Position numbers and translations under genes: made by a program. From Chlorobaculum sp. 24CR (GTDB lineage: Bacteria; Bacteroidota; Chlorobiia; Chlorobiales; Chlorobiaceae), in the NCBI RefSeq assembly GCF_004118635.1, contig NZ_SDGU01000061.1, forward strand, positions 50,575 through 114,574: 64,000 nucleotides of DNA, in the 5' to 3' direction. Shown piece by piece: positions 25,634-33,636 of this stretch. The notes under the pieces are model-generated. The model was given only the letters and a program-made list of their open reading frames with translations. It ran no database searches and was not told the DNA's origin. The stretch's first letter is position 1. Each line of letters begins with the position of its first letter.

Positions 25634-26029
25634 TCCTCCTCATTTTCCATTTTCAGATGCGCTGTTCGAGTTTCGTCCTACACCAATGCCCCCGGCGCGT
25701 TTTCCGTTCACTGCGATGAGAGTGAATGGTCGTATCGATCATTGACGATACGGTTGACTTGGCAGCAGCGCGATCTGGAATGGCGCAAAAGAAATTCACC
25801 CAGAATCTAACACAGGTTTATCACGAGACAGGTGATTGTGAAAGCGCAGCTTCGCTCTGTCGCAAGCTGAATCTGCGATGAGTGGCACGCCGCCAAGTGT
25901 CGGAATTACCCGAACAGATTACAGCGAGGGATGGGATGAGGTTTTTTATACGACACTATCGCCTTGATATGGTACTAATGCTGGTAAGTGTCACTAAGCT
26001 TGGATAAAATGACGTGATTGAATATGAAA
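25634..26029. other. non-coding gap at the edge of an accessory island
   Basis: A 396-base gap. The left part has the base composition of the neighbouring core genes; the right end becomes AT-rich. The only coding-like item is a short helix-turn-helix-like frame at 25780-25881 listed separately. No RNA gene or promoter was recognised. Confidence 0.45.
25780..25881 (+). pseudogene. possible 5' remnant of a transposase
   Basis: A 33-codon frame reading MAQKKFTQNLTQVYHETGD then CESAASLCRKLNLR, stopping at 25881. The shape (basic start, then a helix with a Gly and an AAxLCRKL turn) recalls the N-terminal DNA-binding helix of IS3/IS911-type transposases. There is no good ribosome site and nothing recognisable follows. 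This is a guess from pattern only. Confidence 0.25.
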
Positions 26030-26764
26030 TTATTTTATTGCCTCAAACACATATGAGCCGATCAAGGAACCGATTACTCCTAAAACTATTGTAGTTATTC
26101 CTGAAATAGTAAGTGACCATAATGGATGCTTTTTAATGAAGTCTGTGATTCTGTAGAACAATGCCTTTCGGATTCGCTGAATTTCATTCAGGCATAAGTT
26201 AATCGTTTCTTCGGAAACCCTCTCTTTCCTTAAACGCTCTACACAATCTGAACAGATGATAGGGCTATGGCATGAGTATATCACATCGGTTTTGATTCCA
26301 TTCATATCGAATAGACAGCCTCGTGTCTCATCATGTGTAAAATCCGAAATCTCTTTGTTTTCGGGGATTCGATTACCGCTACGCTTATAAGCAAGGGTAT
26401 ATGCATAAAGAAGGCGATATATTAGGTTTTCCAAGGGGATATTCGAGAATCTAAGAATCTCTTTAATCTCGTGGAACGAAACAACAACCCTATTAGATGA
26501 TAGTCTCCTTGAATACCAATTATGCTCTATTGGTACATTCACAATAGCGATTAAAAATTCGCCATTGAATCTACTCGGAAGAACTCTTTCAAGGGTTATA
26601 TCGGTAAATTCCCAACTATTTCCGTCTGAATTACAGGGTATTGTGTAGCTTTCTATCCCATCGATTATTTCAAATACGGAAGACCTCCATTCTTTAACCT
26701 TTTTTCTGTTGAAGTCAGCGGGCATGTGGCCAACTGTAGCTACGGTTATTTTGGTTTTAGACAT
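26030..26764 (-). CDS. unknown accessory protein with Cys motif and C-terminal membrane helix
   Basis: About 244 residues from ATG 26764 (MSKTKITVATVGHMPADF). I do not recognise the family. Visible features: a soluble alpha/beta-looking N-terminal part; a Cys-rich segment RGCLFDMNGIKTDVIYSC followed by HSPIICSDCVERL, a possible metal site; a Lys/Arg-rich helix; and one hydrophobic helix near the C-terminus (SLTISGITTIVLGVIGSLIG). The Cys segment resembles the C-terminal motif of some zincin-like proteins, but I see no HExxH. The gene is AT-rich compared with its neighbours, suggesting transfer. It sits alone beside a toxin-antitoxin pair; a role in defence is only a guess. Confidence 0.65.
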   Translation of the reverse strand: MSKTKITVATVGHMPADFNRKKVKEWRSSVFEIIDGIESYTIPCNSDGNSWEFTDITLERVLPSRFNGEFLIAIVNVPIEHNWYSRRLSSNRVVVSFHEIKEILRFSNIPLENLIYRLLYAYTLAYKRSGNRIPENKEISDFTHDETRGCLFDMNGIKTDVIYSCHSPIICSDCVERLRKERVSEETINLCLNEIQRIRKALFYRITDFIKKHPLWSLTISGITTIVLGVIGSLIGSYVFEAIK

Positions 26765-26870
26765 TGCCGCTTTCCAATCATAATAATATTTCAATTGCCT
26801 TTACATAGAATTACTTTTTCAATATAAGCATTGAAATGCACTTATCGATTATTCCACCCTAAGCTCACTC

Positions 26871-26924
26871 CCCCAATATTGCGCTGATCGTCTCGTCAAC
26901 CTTCTGCTCCGGTTTCACCCCAGA
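26871..26924 (-). pseudogene. decayed 3' end of a gene (tail VDETISAILGE)
   Basis: On the minus strand this stretch reads VKPEQKVDETISAILGE followed by a stop, just past the antitoxin gene. A second tail ending in ISAILGE lies at 27669 on the other side of the toxin-antitoxin pair. The shared ending suggests remnants of the same or related genes. The parent family is not identified; restriction-modification subunits have similar tails (guess). Confidence 0.4.
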
Positions 26925-27217
26925 ATCGCCAGGCCTTTGCGATCGATCAAATCAAGCAGGCGTTGCGCGGCTCCGCTGGGCTTTTTCAGACCTTGTTCCC
27001 ATTGTTGCACTGTCGTTTTGCCGATGCCGAGGAGGGCGGCAAAAACGGCCTGGCTGACATGGTTGGCCGTGCGAATGCGACGGATGTCATCCGGGCCGAA
27101 TGGCTGTTTGGTCGGTAGGCAAAGCGCCTCGACCGCACGCATCGTCACTTCGTCCATAACGCCAGCTTTGAAAAGGTCTTGCGCCATCTCGTTGGCTATA
27201 TCCAGAATCTCACTCAT
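26915..27217 (-). CDS. HigA-type helix-turn-helix antitoxin
   Basis: A 100-residue XRE/Cro-like protein. A short helical N-terminus (LDIANEMAQDLFKAG) is followed by GPDDIRRIRTANHVSQAVFAALLGIGKTTVQQWEQGLKKPSG, a clear HTH. It should bind the toxin encoded upstream and repress the operon. ATG at 27217 overlaps the toxin stop by 8 bases. Upstream in-frame residues to 27301 belong to the toxin region and were rejected. Confidence 0.87.
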   Translation of the reverse strand: MSEILDIANEMAQDLFKAGVMDEVTMRAVEALCLPTKQPFGPDDIRRIRTANHVSQAVFAALLGIGKTTVQQWEQGLKKPSGAAQRLLDLIDRKGLAILG

Positions 27218-27539
27218 CAATCTGTACCTCCCAGATAACATTTGTCGATAAAAGCACTGCGACACGCTCGTCGGTTGCCGAAACAAACGACTCGGCAGCA
27301 AGGCTCAGCGCGGATTTTTCCCTGTCCGAAATGTTGGCTTTGTCGCTCTTTGCAAAGGCATACAGAAAAATGATCCGTTCAGCGTTGGGCTTCTTGTAAC
27401 CCACAAGCACACGATAGCCACCGCTTTTGCCGCCGCCTTGCCGAGGCAACCGCTTCTTGAACAGGCCGCCACCAAGATCAGCCTCAACCTTACCTGCCGC
27501 GATCTCTCTGGCAGCTTTCAGCAAGACCGCATCGGCCAT
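27210..27539 (-). CDS. RelE/HigB-type toxin
   Basis: A 109-residue basic protein of the RelE-like toxin group with GGLFKKRLPRQGGGKSGGYRVLVGYKKPNAERIIFLYAFAKSDK, a pattern common in HigB-like mRNA interferases paired with XRE antitoxins. It is first in the pair (toxin before antitoxin), the usual HigBA order, and overlaps the antitoxin gene. An inverted repeat 61 bases upstream is the likely operator. Confidence 0.87.
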   Translation of the reverse strand: MADAVLLKAAREIAAGKVEADLGGGLFKKRLPRQGGGKSGGYRVLVGYKKPNAERIIFLYAFAKSDKANISDREKSALSLAAESFVSATDERVAVLLSTNVIWEVQIDE

Positions 27540-27599
27540 TCCCTAGCGGCGCGCCCAGTGGTTGAACCATTTGTTCATGAAAACCCTCATGAGGAAATG

Positions 27600-27614
27600 T
27601 ATCACTTGGTGATA
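27600..27614 (-). promoter_or_regulatory. inverted-repeat operator of the toxin-antitoxin pair
   Basis: Perfect palindrome TATCAC-TTG-GTGATA, 61 bases before the toxin ATG, adjacent to an AT-rich TATATATT stretch that could serve as a -10 region on the minus strand. HigA-type antitoxins bind such sites. Confidence 0.5.
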
Positions 27615-27668
27615 TATATTGCAAACCAAATGTTGACGTTCAGTGTTCCGTCTCTTTGCCCCTCTTCA

Positions 27669-27712
27669 CTCTCCCAATATTGCGCTGATCTGCTTGTTAT
27701 GTTCGAGCAGTG
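27669..27712 (-). pseudogene. second decayed gene tail (LLEHNKQISAILGE)
   Basis: The minus strand reads ALLEHNKQISAILGE and then a stop. It shares its last seven codons and flanking bases (cactc-ccaatattgcgctgat on the plus strand) with the tail at 26871. No upstream part of the gene remains. Confidence 0.4.
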
Positions 27713-27765
27713 CTCTCTATAGCCGCTCCTGTTCGTGCTAACCGGCGGCGGATCGGAGTTGCGCG

Positions 27766-27905
27766 ATGCAGATTTGCGAAAAATTACTGGGCATGTCGCA
27801 TCCTAATGCAATCCTGGTTAGGAAAAATCTTGCAAGGTTACAGGCCCCGGATGAAAAAGCAATGATGGAGTTCATTGCTCCAAAGCTTTCCCGATTTTTT
27901 ACTTT
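27766..27905 (+). pseudogene. fragment of a TPR (kinesin-light-chain-like) repeat protein
   Basis: The frame reads MQICEKLLGMSHPNAILVRK then NLARLQAPDEKA. The pattern ICEKLLGxxHPNxxxxxxNLARL is that of TPR_10/TPR_12 repeats (ek-lG-eHPdva...nNLA). Only one repeat is left and the frame then degenerates, so this is a gene remnant rather than a working gene. Confidence 0.45.
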
Positions 27906-27943
27906 GAACACCATTCCGCTACACTGTCTCGAAAAGCAGACTG

Positions 27944-29278
27944 CTATTTTTTCCCGCCACTTTTCGCCTCCTGCTCGACCAAAATTCGCCCGACTCGTTT
28001 GCCGTTCATTTTGATCACCTTGAAGACCAGGCCGTTCCAGCGGACGGCGTCGGAGACCGACGGCACCTCGCCGAGGCGGGTCATGATGAAGCCGCCCATC
28101 GTGTCGGATCGCGGCTCGTCCTCCTCGAAGAATTTGTCGGCTTCGAGGTTGAAGGCTACGAGGAACTCATCGACCGGCAACATGCCATCGACCAGCCAGG
28201 TGCGCTCGCTCCGGCGCACGATGCGCTTCTCTTTGCCCTCGACGTCGTCTGCCGGAACGTCGCCGACGATGCTTTCGAGCACGTCGGTGAGCGTGATCGT
28301 TCCCTGCACCGAGCCGTGCTCGTCGATGACCAGCGCCAGGTGGGCGCGGTTTTTCCGGAAGAGTTCGAGCACGTGAAAGGCGGGCACCGATTCGGGCACG
28401 AAGAGCGGCGGTTGCATCGACGCCCGGATCGCCTCGCGAATGCTGCGTTTCGAGGTGAGGCTGAAGTTGACCAGATCGAGAGACCTGACCACCCCCTGAA
28501 GTTCGTCGAGTCCGCCCTTCGCCACCGGAAAGCGCGAGCGCCCGCTGGCCCTGATGCGCGCTACCAGCTCCTCGTCGGGCCGGTCCAGGTCGAGCCACTC
28601 GATTTCGCTGCGCGGCGTCATGATGGCGCTGGCCCGCTTGTCGCTCATGCGGAAAATCCTCGAAATCATCTCGTACTCGACCGACTCGAACACCCCTTTT
28701 TTGGCGCCCTGCCGGATCATGAGCATCACATCCTCATCGCTGACCTGCGGCTTTTCGCCCGCCTCGACGCCGAACGCGCGGAGCACCAAGGCGGCTGACG
28801 CTTCGGCAAGAAGCACCGCCGGAGAGCTGATGGCGCAGAGTTTGTCCATGATGCCGGCCATTTTCACGGCGATGGATTCGGGGTGCCGCAGGGCGAATTT
28901 TTTCGGAAGCAGCCTGCCGACGACGTGCGAGACGTAGGCCAGCGAAGCAATCACGAGCGCGAGCGCAAGGGGGAGCCGCCAGGCTTCGGGCAGGCCGATG
29001 CGACCAAAGAGGGCGGCGAGTGGCTCGGAGAAGAACAGCCCGCCAAGAACGCCCGTCAGGGTGGCGACCAGGGTGGCGGTCACTTTGACGGATGAGAGAA
29101 ACCGGGCGGCGTTATCCTGAAGTTTCAGCGCAACGGAGGCCGACGCATACCCGGCTTCCCGCAACTCGCGCAGCCGGGAGGGACTCGAAGAGATGATGGC
29201 GAACTCTCCGAGGGAGAGCACTCCTTCGATGAGGATCAAGAAGAGGATGAAGAGCGCTTCCGCGCTGTGGGAATTCAT
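27944..29278 (-). CDS. CNNM/CorC-type transporter-associated protein (DUF21, CBS pair, CorC_HlyC)
   Basis: A 444-residue inner-membrane protein with the standard order: DUF21 membrane region (about residues 1-180, three to four helices), two CBS domains (SAIMTPRSEIEWLDLDRPDEEL and LVIDEHGSVQGTITLTDVLESIVGDV), and a C-terminal CorC_HlyC domain (WLVDGMLPVDEFLVAFNLE ... TMGGFIMTRLGEVPSVSD). Relatives take part in Mg2+/Co2+ efflux; the hemolysin name is historical. ATG at 29278. Ends close to the TPR remnant. Confidence 0.93.
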   Translation of the reverse strand: MNSHSAEALFILFLILIEGVLSLGEFAIISSSPSRLRELREAGYASASVALKLQDNAARFLSSVKVTATLVATLTGVLGGLFFSEPLAALFGRIGLPEAWRLPLALALVIASLAYVSHVVGRLLPKKFALRHPESIAVKMAGIMDKLCAISSPAVLLAEASAALVLRAFGVEAGEKPQVSDEDVMLMIRQGAKKGVFESVEYEMISRIFRMSDKRASAIMTPRSEIEWLDLDRPDEELVARIRASGRSRFPVAKGGLDELQGVVRSLDLVNFSLTSKRSIREAIRASMQPPLFVPESVPAFHVLELFRKNRAHLALVIDEHGSVQGTITLTDVLESIVGDVPADDVEGKEKRIVRRSERTWLVDGMLPVDEFLVAFNLEADKFFEEDEPRSDTMGGFIMTRLGEVPSVSDAVRWNGLVFKVIKMNGKRVGRILVEQEAKSGGKK

Positions 29279-29470
29279 AGGTTAAAGTTCGGTGAATCTG
29301 CGGCTGTCGCCTCGATATATCTCAAGATACTTCAATACCTTCACATAACCGGCCTGGAGCGCTGAACGTTTCATTGCGGCGAGTTGCCGCCGCCGTGACG
29401 GGGAGGCTTGAACGGGGGAGAAATTCTGTGTAACATCAGTAAACCTGTATCATCACTGTTCCGGATAGCT

Positions 29471-31534
29471 ATGAAACCTGTTCTGTTGTTCTGCTTTCGC
29501 GGCCTTTTGACGCTCTGCCTCGCGCTGCCGCTCGTGTCGTGCAGCCAGCATGAACCCAGCCCCGATACGGTCTCTCTTTATGATGAGGCGGCGCGTCTCG
29601 GCAATCAGAAGAAGTACCCGGAGGCGCTCGCCCTCTACGATCAGGCGCTCGGCGCCGATACCCTGAAGGGGTTCAGCCAGACGGCTCTGGAGGCGCTCTG
29701 CCAAAAAAACAGGATCGAGTTCCTGACCGGCCGCTACTCCGGCGCGTTCCGCACCTGGGATGCCATCCGGCGGCACGACGGCGGCAAGCTGCCTGACTCG
29801 CTGCACAACGCCGCCGCGCTCGATACCGGCAGGATGTACGCCGAGCTGGGCATGTACGGCAAGGCGGCTTCGGTGATGGCTTCGCTCCGAAATCCGGACG
29901 CCTGGCAGCGCTTCAACGAGGCGCGCCTGCTGTTCAGGGCTGGAAAGATTGTCGAAGCGGCGCGAATCTACAGCGAGTTTTCCGCCTCCGGAGACGCCGC
30001 CATCAAGATGACGGCGCTTTCCGGGATTCTCGATTGCGCCCTGTTGGACCGGGTTGCCGGTCTCGACGCGCCCGACAATATCGCGGGCAAGATCGCCATG
30101 GTTTCAGGGCGGGTGATGAAGATGGACAGCCCGCCGGAGGTGAAGGTCAGGGCTTTGCGCATTGCGGCCAAAAGCCTCCAGCAAATGGAAAAACAGCGCC
30201 CGAACGCGAGCTATCTCTTGTTCCGCGCGCTGGCTGTCGCCCAGGAGGCCGGTTTCGGACGGCTCGTGCCCATCCTTCAGTTCGAGTCCAACAACATCAT
30301 TGTCCGCAAGCCCGATACCTGGCGCAGCGTCATCGAGTATTTCGGCCAGCGAAACATGCCCTTCGAGAAAACGGCGGCGCTCTTCATGCTTGGCCGCTCT
30401 GTTGAACTCACGCCCGCCGAGCGGATCGAGGCGTATCGGCTCGGGCTGACTGCCTGCCGACACTACGGCATTCCGGCCACGGCGAGCGGCTATGTCGCCC
30501 TGGAGCGCGAGGCAGCCGGAGAGCTTGGCGATCTTCTGACAGCCGGAGGGCGGTATATCGAGCTGTTCGACGCAAGCGCTCTTGCCGACTACCTTGAGCA
30601 GCAGCGCATGGTGCAGATGGGTATTGCCGGATTCCGCCTGCCGCCGGGCAACGAAGCTGTGCAGAACGAGATCATCGAGCTGAACAGGGATATATCGGGA
30701 CTGCTTCAGCGCAAGATCATGATGACGGAAGAGGGCGCGGGGTTCATGCTGGCGAATCTGGTTGACAAAGTCATCAGGGAGAAGCAAGGGCGGCTGATTG
30801 CCTTGATAGCTGATGCGGCCAGGGTTGACGGCACAGTTCCCGCGCGGTTGCAGCCCCGGCCCGTGACGCTGAACACCCTGCGCAAAAGTCTCCGGCCCGG
30901 CGAGGCGCTGATACGGGTCTCTGTCGGTGATTCGCTTTCGACGGTGATGCTGGTCAGCGCAAAAGAGATGCAGATCATCACCTCGACGGTTCCGGGAGAG
31001 CAGCTCAGGAGCCGGTTCGTCGCGCTGCGGCAGCGCCTGGCTTCTGCCGGGCCGAACCCTGCCGCTGCGCTTGCCGCCGATGAAAACCGCCGGTGGCTGA
31101 CCGCTACGCTTTTGCAATCAATGGAGGAACGCCTGAGCGGCTACCGTCATCTCATCTTTGTTTCACGGCAGGCCGAGCCGTTTCATTTGCTTGGAAGTGG
31201 GGCAATGCTGGGCAGCGATCACCAGGTTTCATGGGTGGTTTCAACCGGCGAGGCGCTCATGCACGCTGCCGTCCAGCCGCAAGGCGATGTTCTGTTTTTC
31301 GATGCATCCAGGCCGGAAAAGGCCGGAATTTACAAGCTCTTTCATCCCGGCGACCGGGTGTTTCTCTCCTGGAAACCGATGCCGGAGAGCGAGATTTCCA
31401 GTCTGAAATCGCTCATGAAACCAGGGGTCGAATCGGCGGCGTCCGGTTCGGAGAGTCTGAAAAATACCGGACGGAAAAGCGGCTCGCCCACCAGCCAGGC
31501 CTGGATGTGGCTCACGCCCTACGGTTCCGAGTGA
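29471..31534 (+). CDS. lipoprotein with TPR-like repeats and a degenerate CHAT-like domain
   Basis: About 687 residues from ATG 29471. A signal peptide ends in the lipobox LPLVSCSQHE. Helical TPR-like repeats follow (SLYDEAARLGNQKKYPEALALYDQAL and later units). The C-terminal third starts LRKSLRPGEALIRVSVGDSLSTVMLVSAKEMQIIT and runs through LSGYRHLIFVSRQAEPFHLLGSGAMLG, resembling a CHAT (caspase-like) domain. I do not see a convincing His-Cys catalytic pair (no HxxxH/GC motif) and the domain looks shortened, so it may be a pseudo-protease. Function unknown. A terminator follows. Confidence 0.75.
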   Translation: MKPVLLFCFRGLLTLCLALPLVSCSQHEPSPDTVSLYDEAARLGNQKKYPEALALYDQALGADTLKGFSQTALEALCQKNRIEFLTGRYSGAFRTWDAIRRHDGGKLPDSLHNAAALDTGRMYAELGMYGKAASVMASLRNPDAWQRFNEARLLFRAGKIVEAARIYSEFSASGDAAIKMTALSGILDCALLDRVAGLDAPDNIAGKIAMVSGRVMKMDSPPEVKVRALRIAAKSLQQMEKQRPNASYLLFRALAVAQEAGFGRLVPILQFESNNIIVRKPDTWRSVIEYFGQRNMPFEKTAALFMLGRSVELTPAERIEAYRLGLTACRHYGIPATASGYVALEREAAGELGDLLTAGGRYIELFDASALADYLEQQRMVQMGIAGFRLPPGNEAVQNEIIELNRDISGLLQRKIMMTEEGAGFMLANLVDKVIREKQGRLIALIADAARVDGTVPARLQPRPVTLNTLRKSLRPGEALIRVSVGDSLSTVMLVSAKEMQIITSTVPGEQLRSRFVALRQRLASAGPNPAAALAADENRRWLTATLLQSMEERLSGYRHLIFVSRQAEPFHLLGSGAMLGSDHQVSWVVSTGEALMHAAVQPQGDVLFFDASRPEKAGIYKLFHPGDRVFLSWKPMPESEISSLKSLMKPGVESAASGSESLKNTGRKSGSPTSQAWMWLTPYGSE

Positions 31535-31595
31535 GTGTTTTGCCGCCGGAGAGATTGAATGCCCAGTGCAGGCGATGTATTTGTCAGCCGTATTC

Positions 31596-31630
31596 AACGG
31601 AGAACCTTTCCGGTTTGTTCTCCGTTTTGT
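31596..31630 (+). terminator. intrinsic terminator
   Basis: Perfect 10-bp stem AACGGAGAAC / GTTCTCCGTT with an 11-base loop, then TTGT. It lies 62 bases after the lipoprotein stop. Confidence 0.65.
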
Positions 31631-31772
31631 AACAGGCGATACGGCGTTTTGCTGCATTTTGCGGTAGTATCTCTATAGTATTCCGACAATTACTCTTGGG
31701 TTAAAACGCTATTATTTTATAAATTAGAAAATACTTCGATGGTATTTTCGTCACAAAAACCATTTCCTTCCA

Positions 31773-32204
31773 ATGCCTGATGAGACTTTGGACCGAAGTT
31801 CACTTGAGCGGCTTGTTCGGGCGCTCAAGCAAGCGCGTGTCCAGAAGTCGCTCTCTGTCGATGAAATTTCCCGTCTTATCAAAATCCGCACTGTCCATAT
31901 CGAACGGCTTGAAGCGGGGGATTTCGACTTTCTTCCTTCCCTGTACATCTACTCCTATCTAAAGAAGTATGCCGCGGAACTCGGCGTTGGCGACGATGCC
32001 CTGCTCGATGCCTGCCGGAACGAACTGGGTGTTTCCACATCGAATTTTTCAATTCCGCCTCCGGCTCAGGTCGTTTCGGAAAGTCCGCGTGAGTCCGCGC
32101 CGGAACCACAAGGCAAAAAGCGCCGCGGGCTGATTGTGACCGTATTTGCAGCAGCCGTCATCCTTTCCGCCCTGATTCTGTTGTTCTTTTTCGGTGGTTT
32201 CTGA
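31773..32204 (+). CDS. RodZ-like helix-turn-helix membrane protein (short form)
   Basis: A 143-residue protein. The N-terminal HTH_25 domain (LVRALKQARVQKSLSVDEISRLIKIRTVHIERLEAGDFDFLP, then YIYSYLKKYAAELGV) is that of RodZ, the MreB-binding shape protein. It then has a Pro-rich linker, a KKRR cluster and one transmembrane helix (GLIVTVFAAAVILSALILLFFF) ending the protein. The periplasmic domain of full RodZ is missing. Cytoplasmic HTH plus anchor suggests a cytoskeleton or membrane-scaffold role (inference). Confidence 0.8.
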   Translation: MPDETLDRSSLERLVRALKQARVQKSLSVDEISRLIKIRTVHIERLEAGDFDFLPSLYIYSYLKKYAAELGVGDDALLDACRNELGVSTSNFSIPPPAQVVSESPRESAPEPQGKKRRGLIVTVFAAAVILSALILLFFFGGF

Positions 32205-32433
32205 GAGGGGGGCCGACAAGCCGCACTTCCCTGGCTTCGTTTTTGCTCCAGCCTCTCTGATCTCCGGAAACTCCGTTTTTCTCTCGTCACGTTTGCTTTT
32301 CAAATAAAACAAGACTACTTTAGTCCTTATTCGCTGATGCCGGGAACCTTATCTTTCGGCATGGGTGTTCATCGGTAATAACCTTATATTTGTCCTGCCT
32401 GAGGCAAATATCACCGAAATTCAGAAACCAGTT

Positions 32434-33636
32434 ATGCCATCAAGACAGATTTACTTCGATAACAATGCCACTACGCCGCTTCACCCCGAGGTGAAGAAAG
32501 AGCTGGTGGCGGCTATGGAGATGTTCGGCAATCCTTCGAGTATGCACGCTTTTGGCCGCGAGGCCCGCGCCAATGTCGAAGATGCGCGTCACCGCGTGGC
32601 GGCCTTCATGGGCGCCGACGAGAGCGAGATCGTTTTCACCGGCAGCGGTTCGGAAGCCAATAACACCGTGCTGTCGCTCTTCGTCTGCGGCTCCGGGCAG
32701 TGTTTTCCCGGTATGCGCCCGAAGATCGTGACCAGCCGCATCGAGCATCCCTGCATTCTCGAAACTTCGCAGTGCCTGGTGCATCGCGGCGTCGATGTCA
32801 GCTATCTCGACGTGGATGGCTATGGCAAGGTCGATATTCGGCAGCTCGAAGAGCAGTTGAAGGCCGGAGGCGTCGGCCTCGTTTCGGTCATGATGGCCAA
32901 CAACGAGATTGGCACGATTCAGGACATCGCGGCGATCAGCGCGCTCGCTCACGAGCACGGAGCGCTGATGCACACCGACGCCGTGCAGGCGTTCGGCAAG
33001 GTGCCGGTCGATGTTAACCAGCTCGGCGTCGATTTCCTGACCATCTCCGGTCACAAGATTTACGGCCCGAAAGGGATCGGGGCGTTGTACGTCCGCAAGA
33101 AAACGCCCTACTGCCCCTTCATTCGGGGCGGTCACCAGGAGCGGGGCCGCCGGGCGGGCACCGAGAACACCCTTGGCATCATGGGCCTGGCGATGGCGGT
33201 CGATATGCGAAAGGCCGAGATGGAGTCGGAGGCGGAGCGGTTGCTGGGGTTGAAGGAGGTGCTGCGCAAGGGGATCGAGGAGCGCATCGACGAAGCGCTG
33301 TTCAACGGTCACCCGACCGACTCGGTGCCGAACACGCTCAACGTGTCGTTCCCCGGCGCGGAGGGCGAGTCGATTTTGCTCTATCTCGATCTTGTCGGCA
33401 TCGCGGTCTCGACCGGCTCGGCCTGCGCGTCGGGCTCGCTCGATCCGTCGCACGTGCTGCTCGCCACGGGCGTCGATGCCGAGCGCGCGCACGGCTCGAT
33501 CCGCATCAGCATGGGCCGCACGACCACCATCGATGAGGTCGAATACCTGCTCGACGTTCTGCCGGGCATCATAGAAAGAATCAGAAACATGTCAACAGCT
33601 TATATCAAAGGAGGCGCTCATGCTGCAATCAGGTGA
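32434..33636 (+). CDS. nifS: cysteine desulfurase
   Basis: A 400-residue PLP enzyme that mobilises sulfur from cysteine for Fe-S clusters. It starts MPSRQIYFDNNATTPLHPEV. The PLP lysine is K208 in SGHKIYGPKG, and the active-site Cys is in STGSACASGSLDPSHVL. It belongs to the NifS/IscS class. ATG at 32434 begins the conserved part; upstream codons to 32365 are unlike the family. It overlaps the nifU gene by 17 bases, so the two are translated together. Confidence 0.94.
   Translation: MPSRQIYFDNNATTPLHPEVKKELVAAMEMFGNPSSMHAFGREARANVEDARHRVAAFMGADESEIVFTGSGSEANNTVLSLFVCGSGQCFPGMRPKIVTSRIEHPCILETSQCLVHRGVDVSYLDVDGYGKVDIRQLEEQLKAGGVGLVSVMMANNEIGTIQDIAAISALAHEHGALMHTDAVQAFGKVPVDVNQLGVDFLTISGHKIYGPKGIGALYVRKKTPYCPFIRGGHQERGRRAGTENTLGIMGLAMAVDMRKAEMESEAERLLGLKEVLRKGIEERIDEALFNGHPTDSVPNTLNVSFPGAEGESILLYLDLVGIAVSTGSACASGSLDPSHVLLATGVDAERAHGSIRISMGRTTTIDEVEYLLDVLPGIIERIRNMSTAYIKGGAHAAIR

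Larger units (their letters stand above)
27540..27943. other. non-coding gap with operator and gene remnants
   Basis: A 404-base gap between the toxin gene and the CNNM-type gene. It holds the toxin-antitoxin operator (27600-27614), a second decayed gene tail (about 27669-27712, minus strand) and a TPR-protein fragment (27766-27905), each listed separately. Otherwise nothing seen. Confidence 0.55.
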
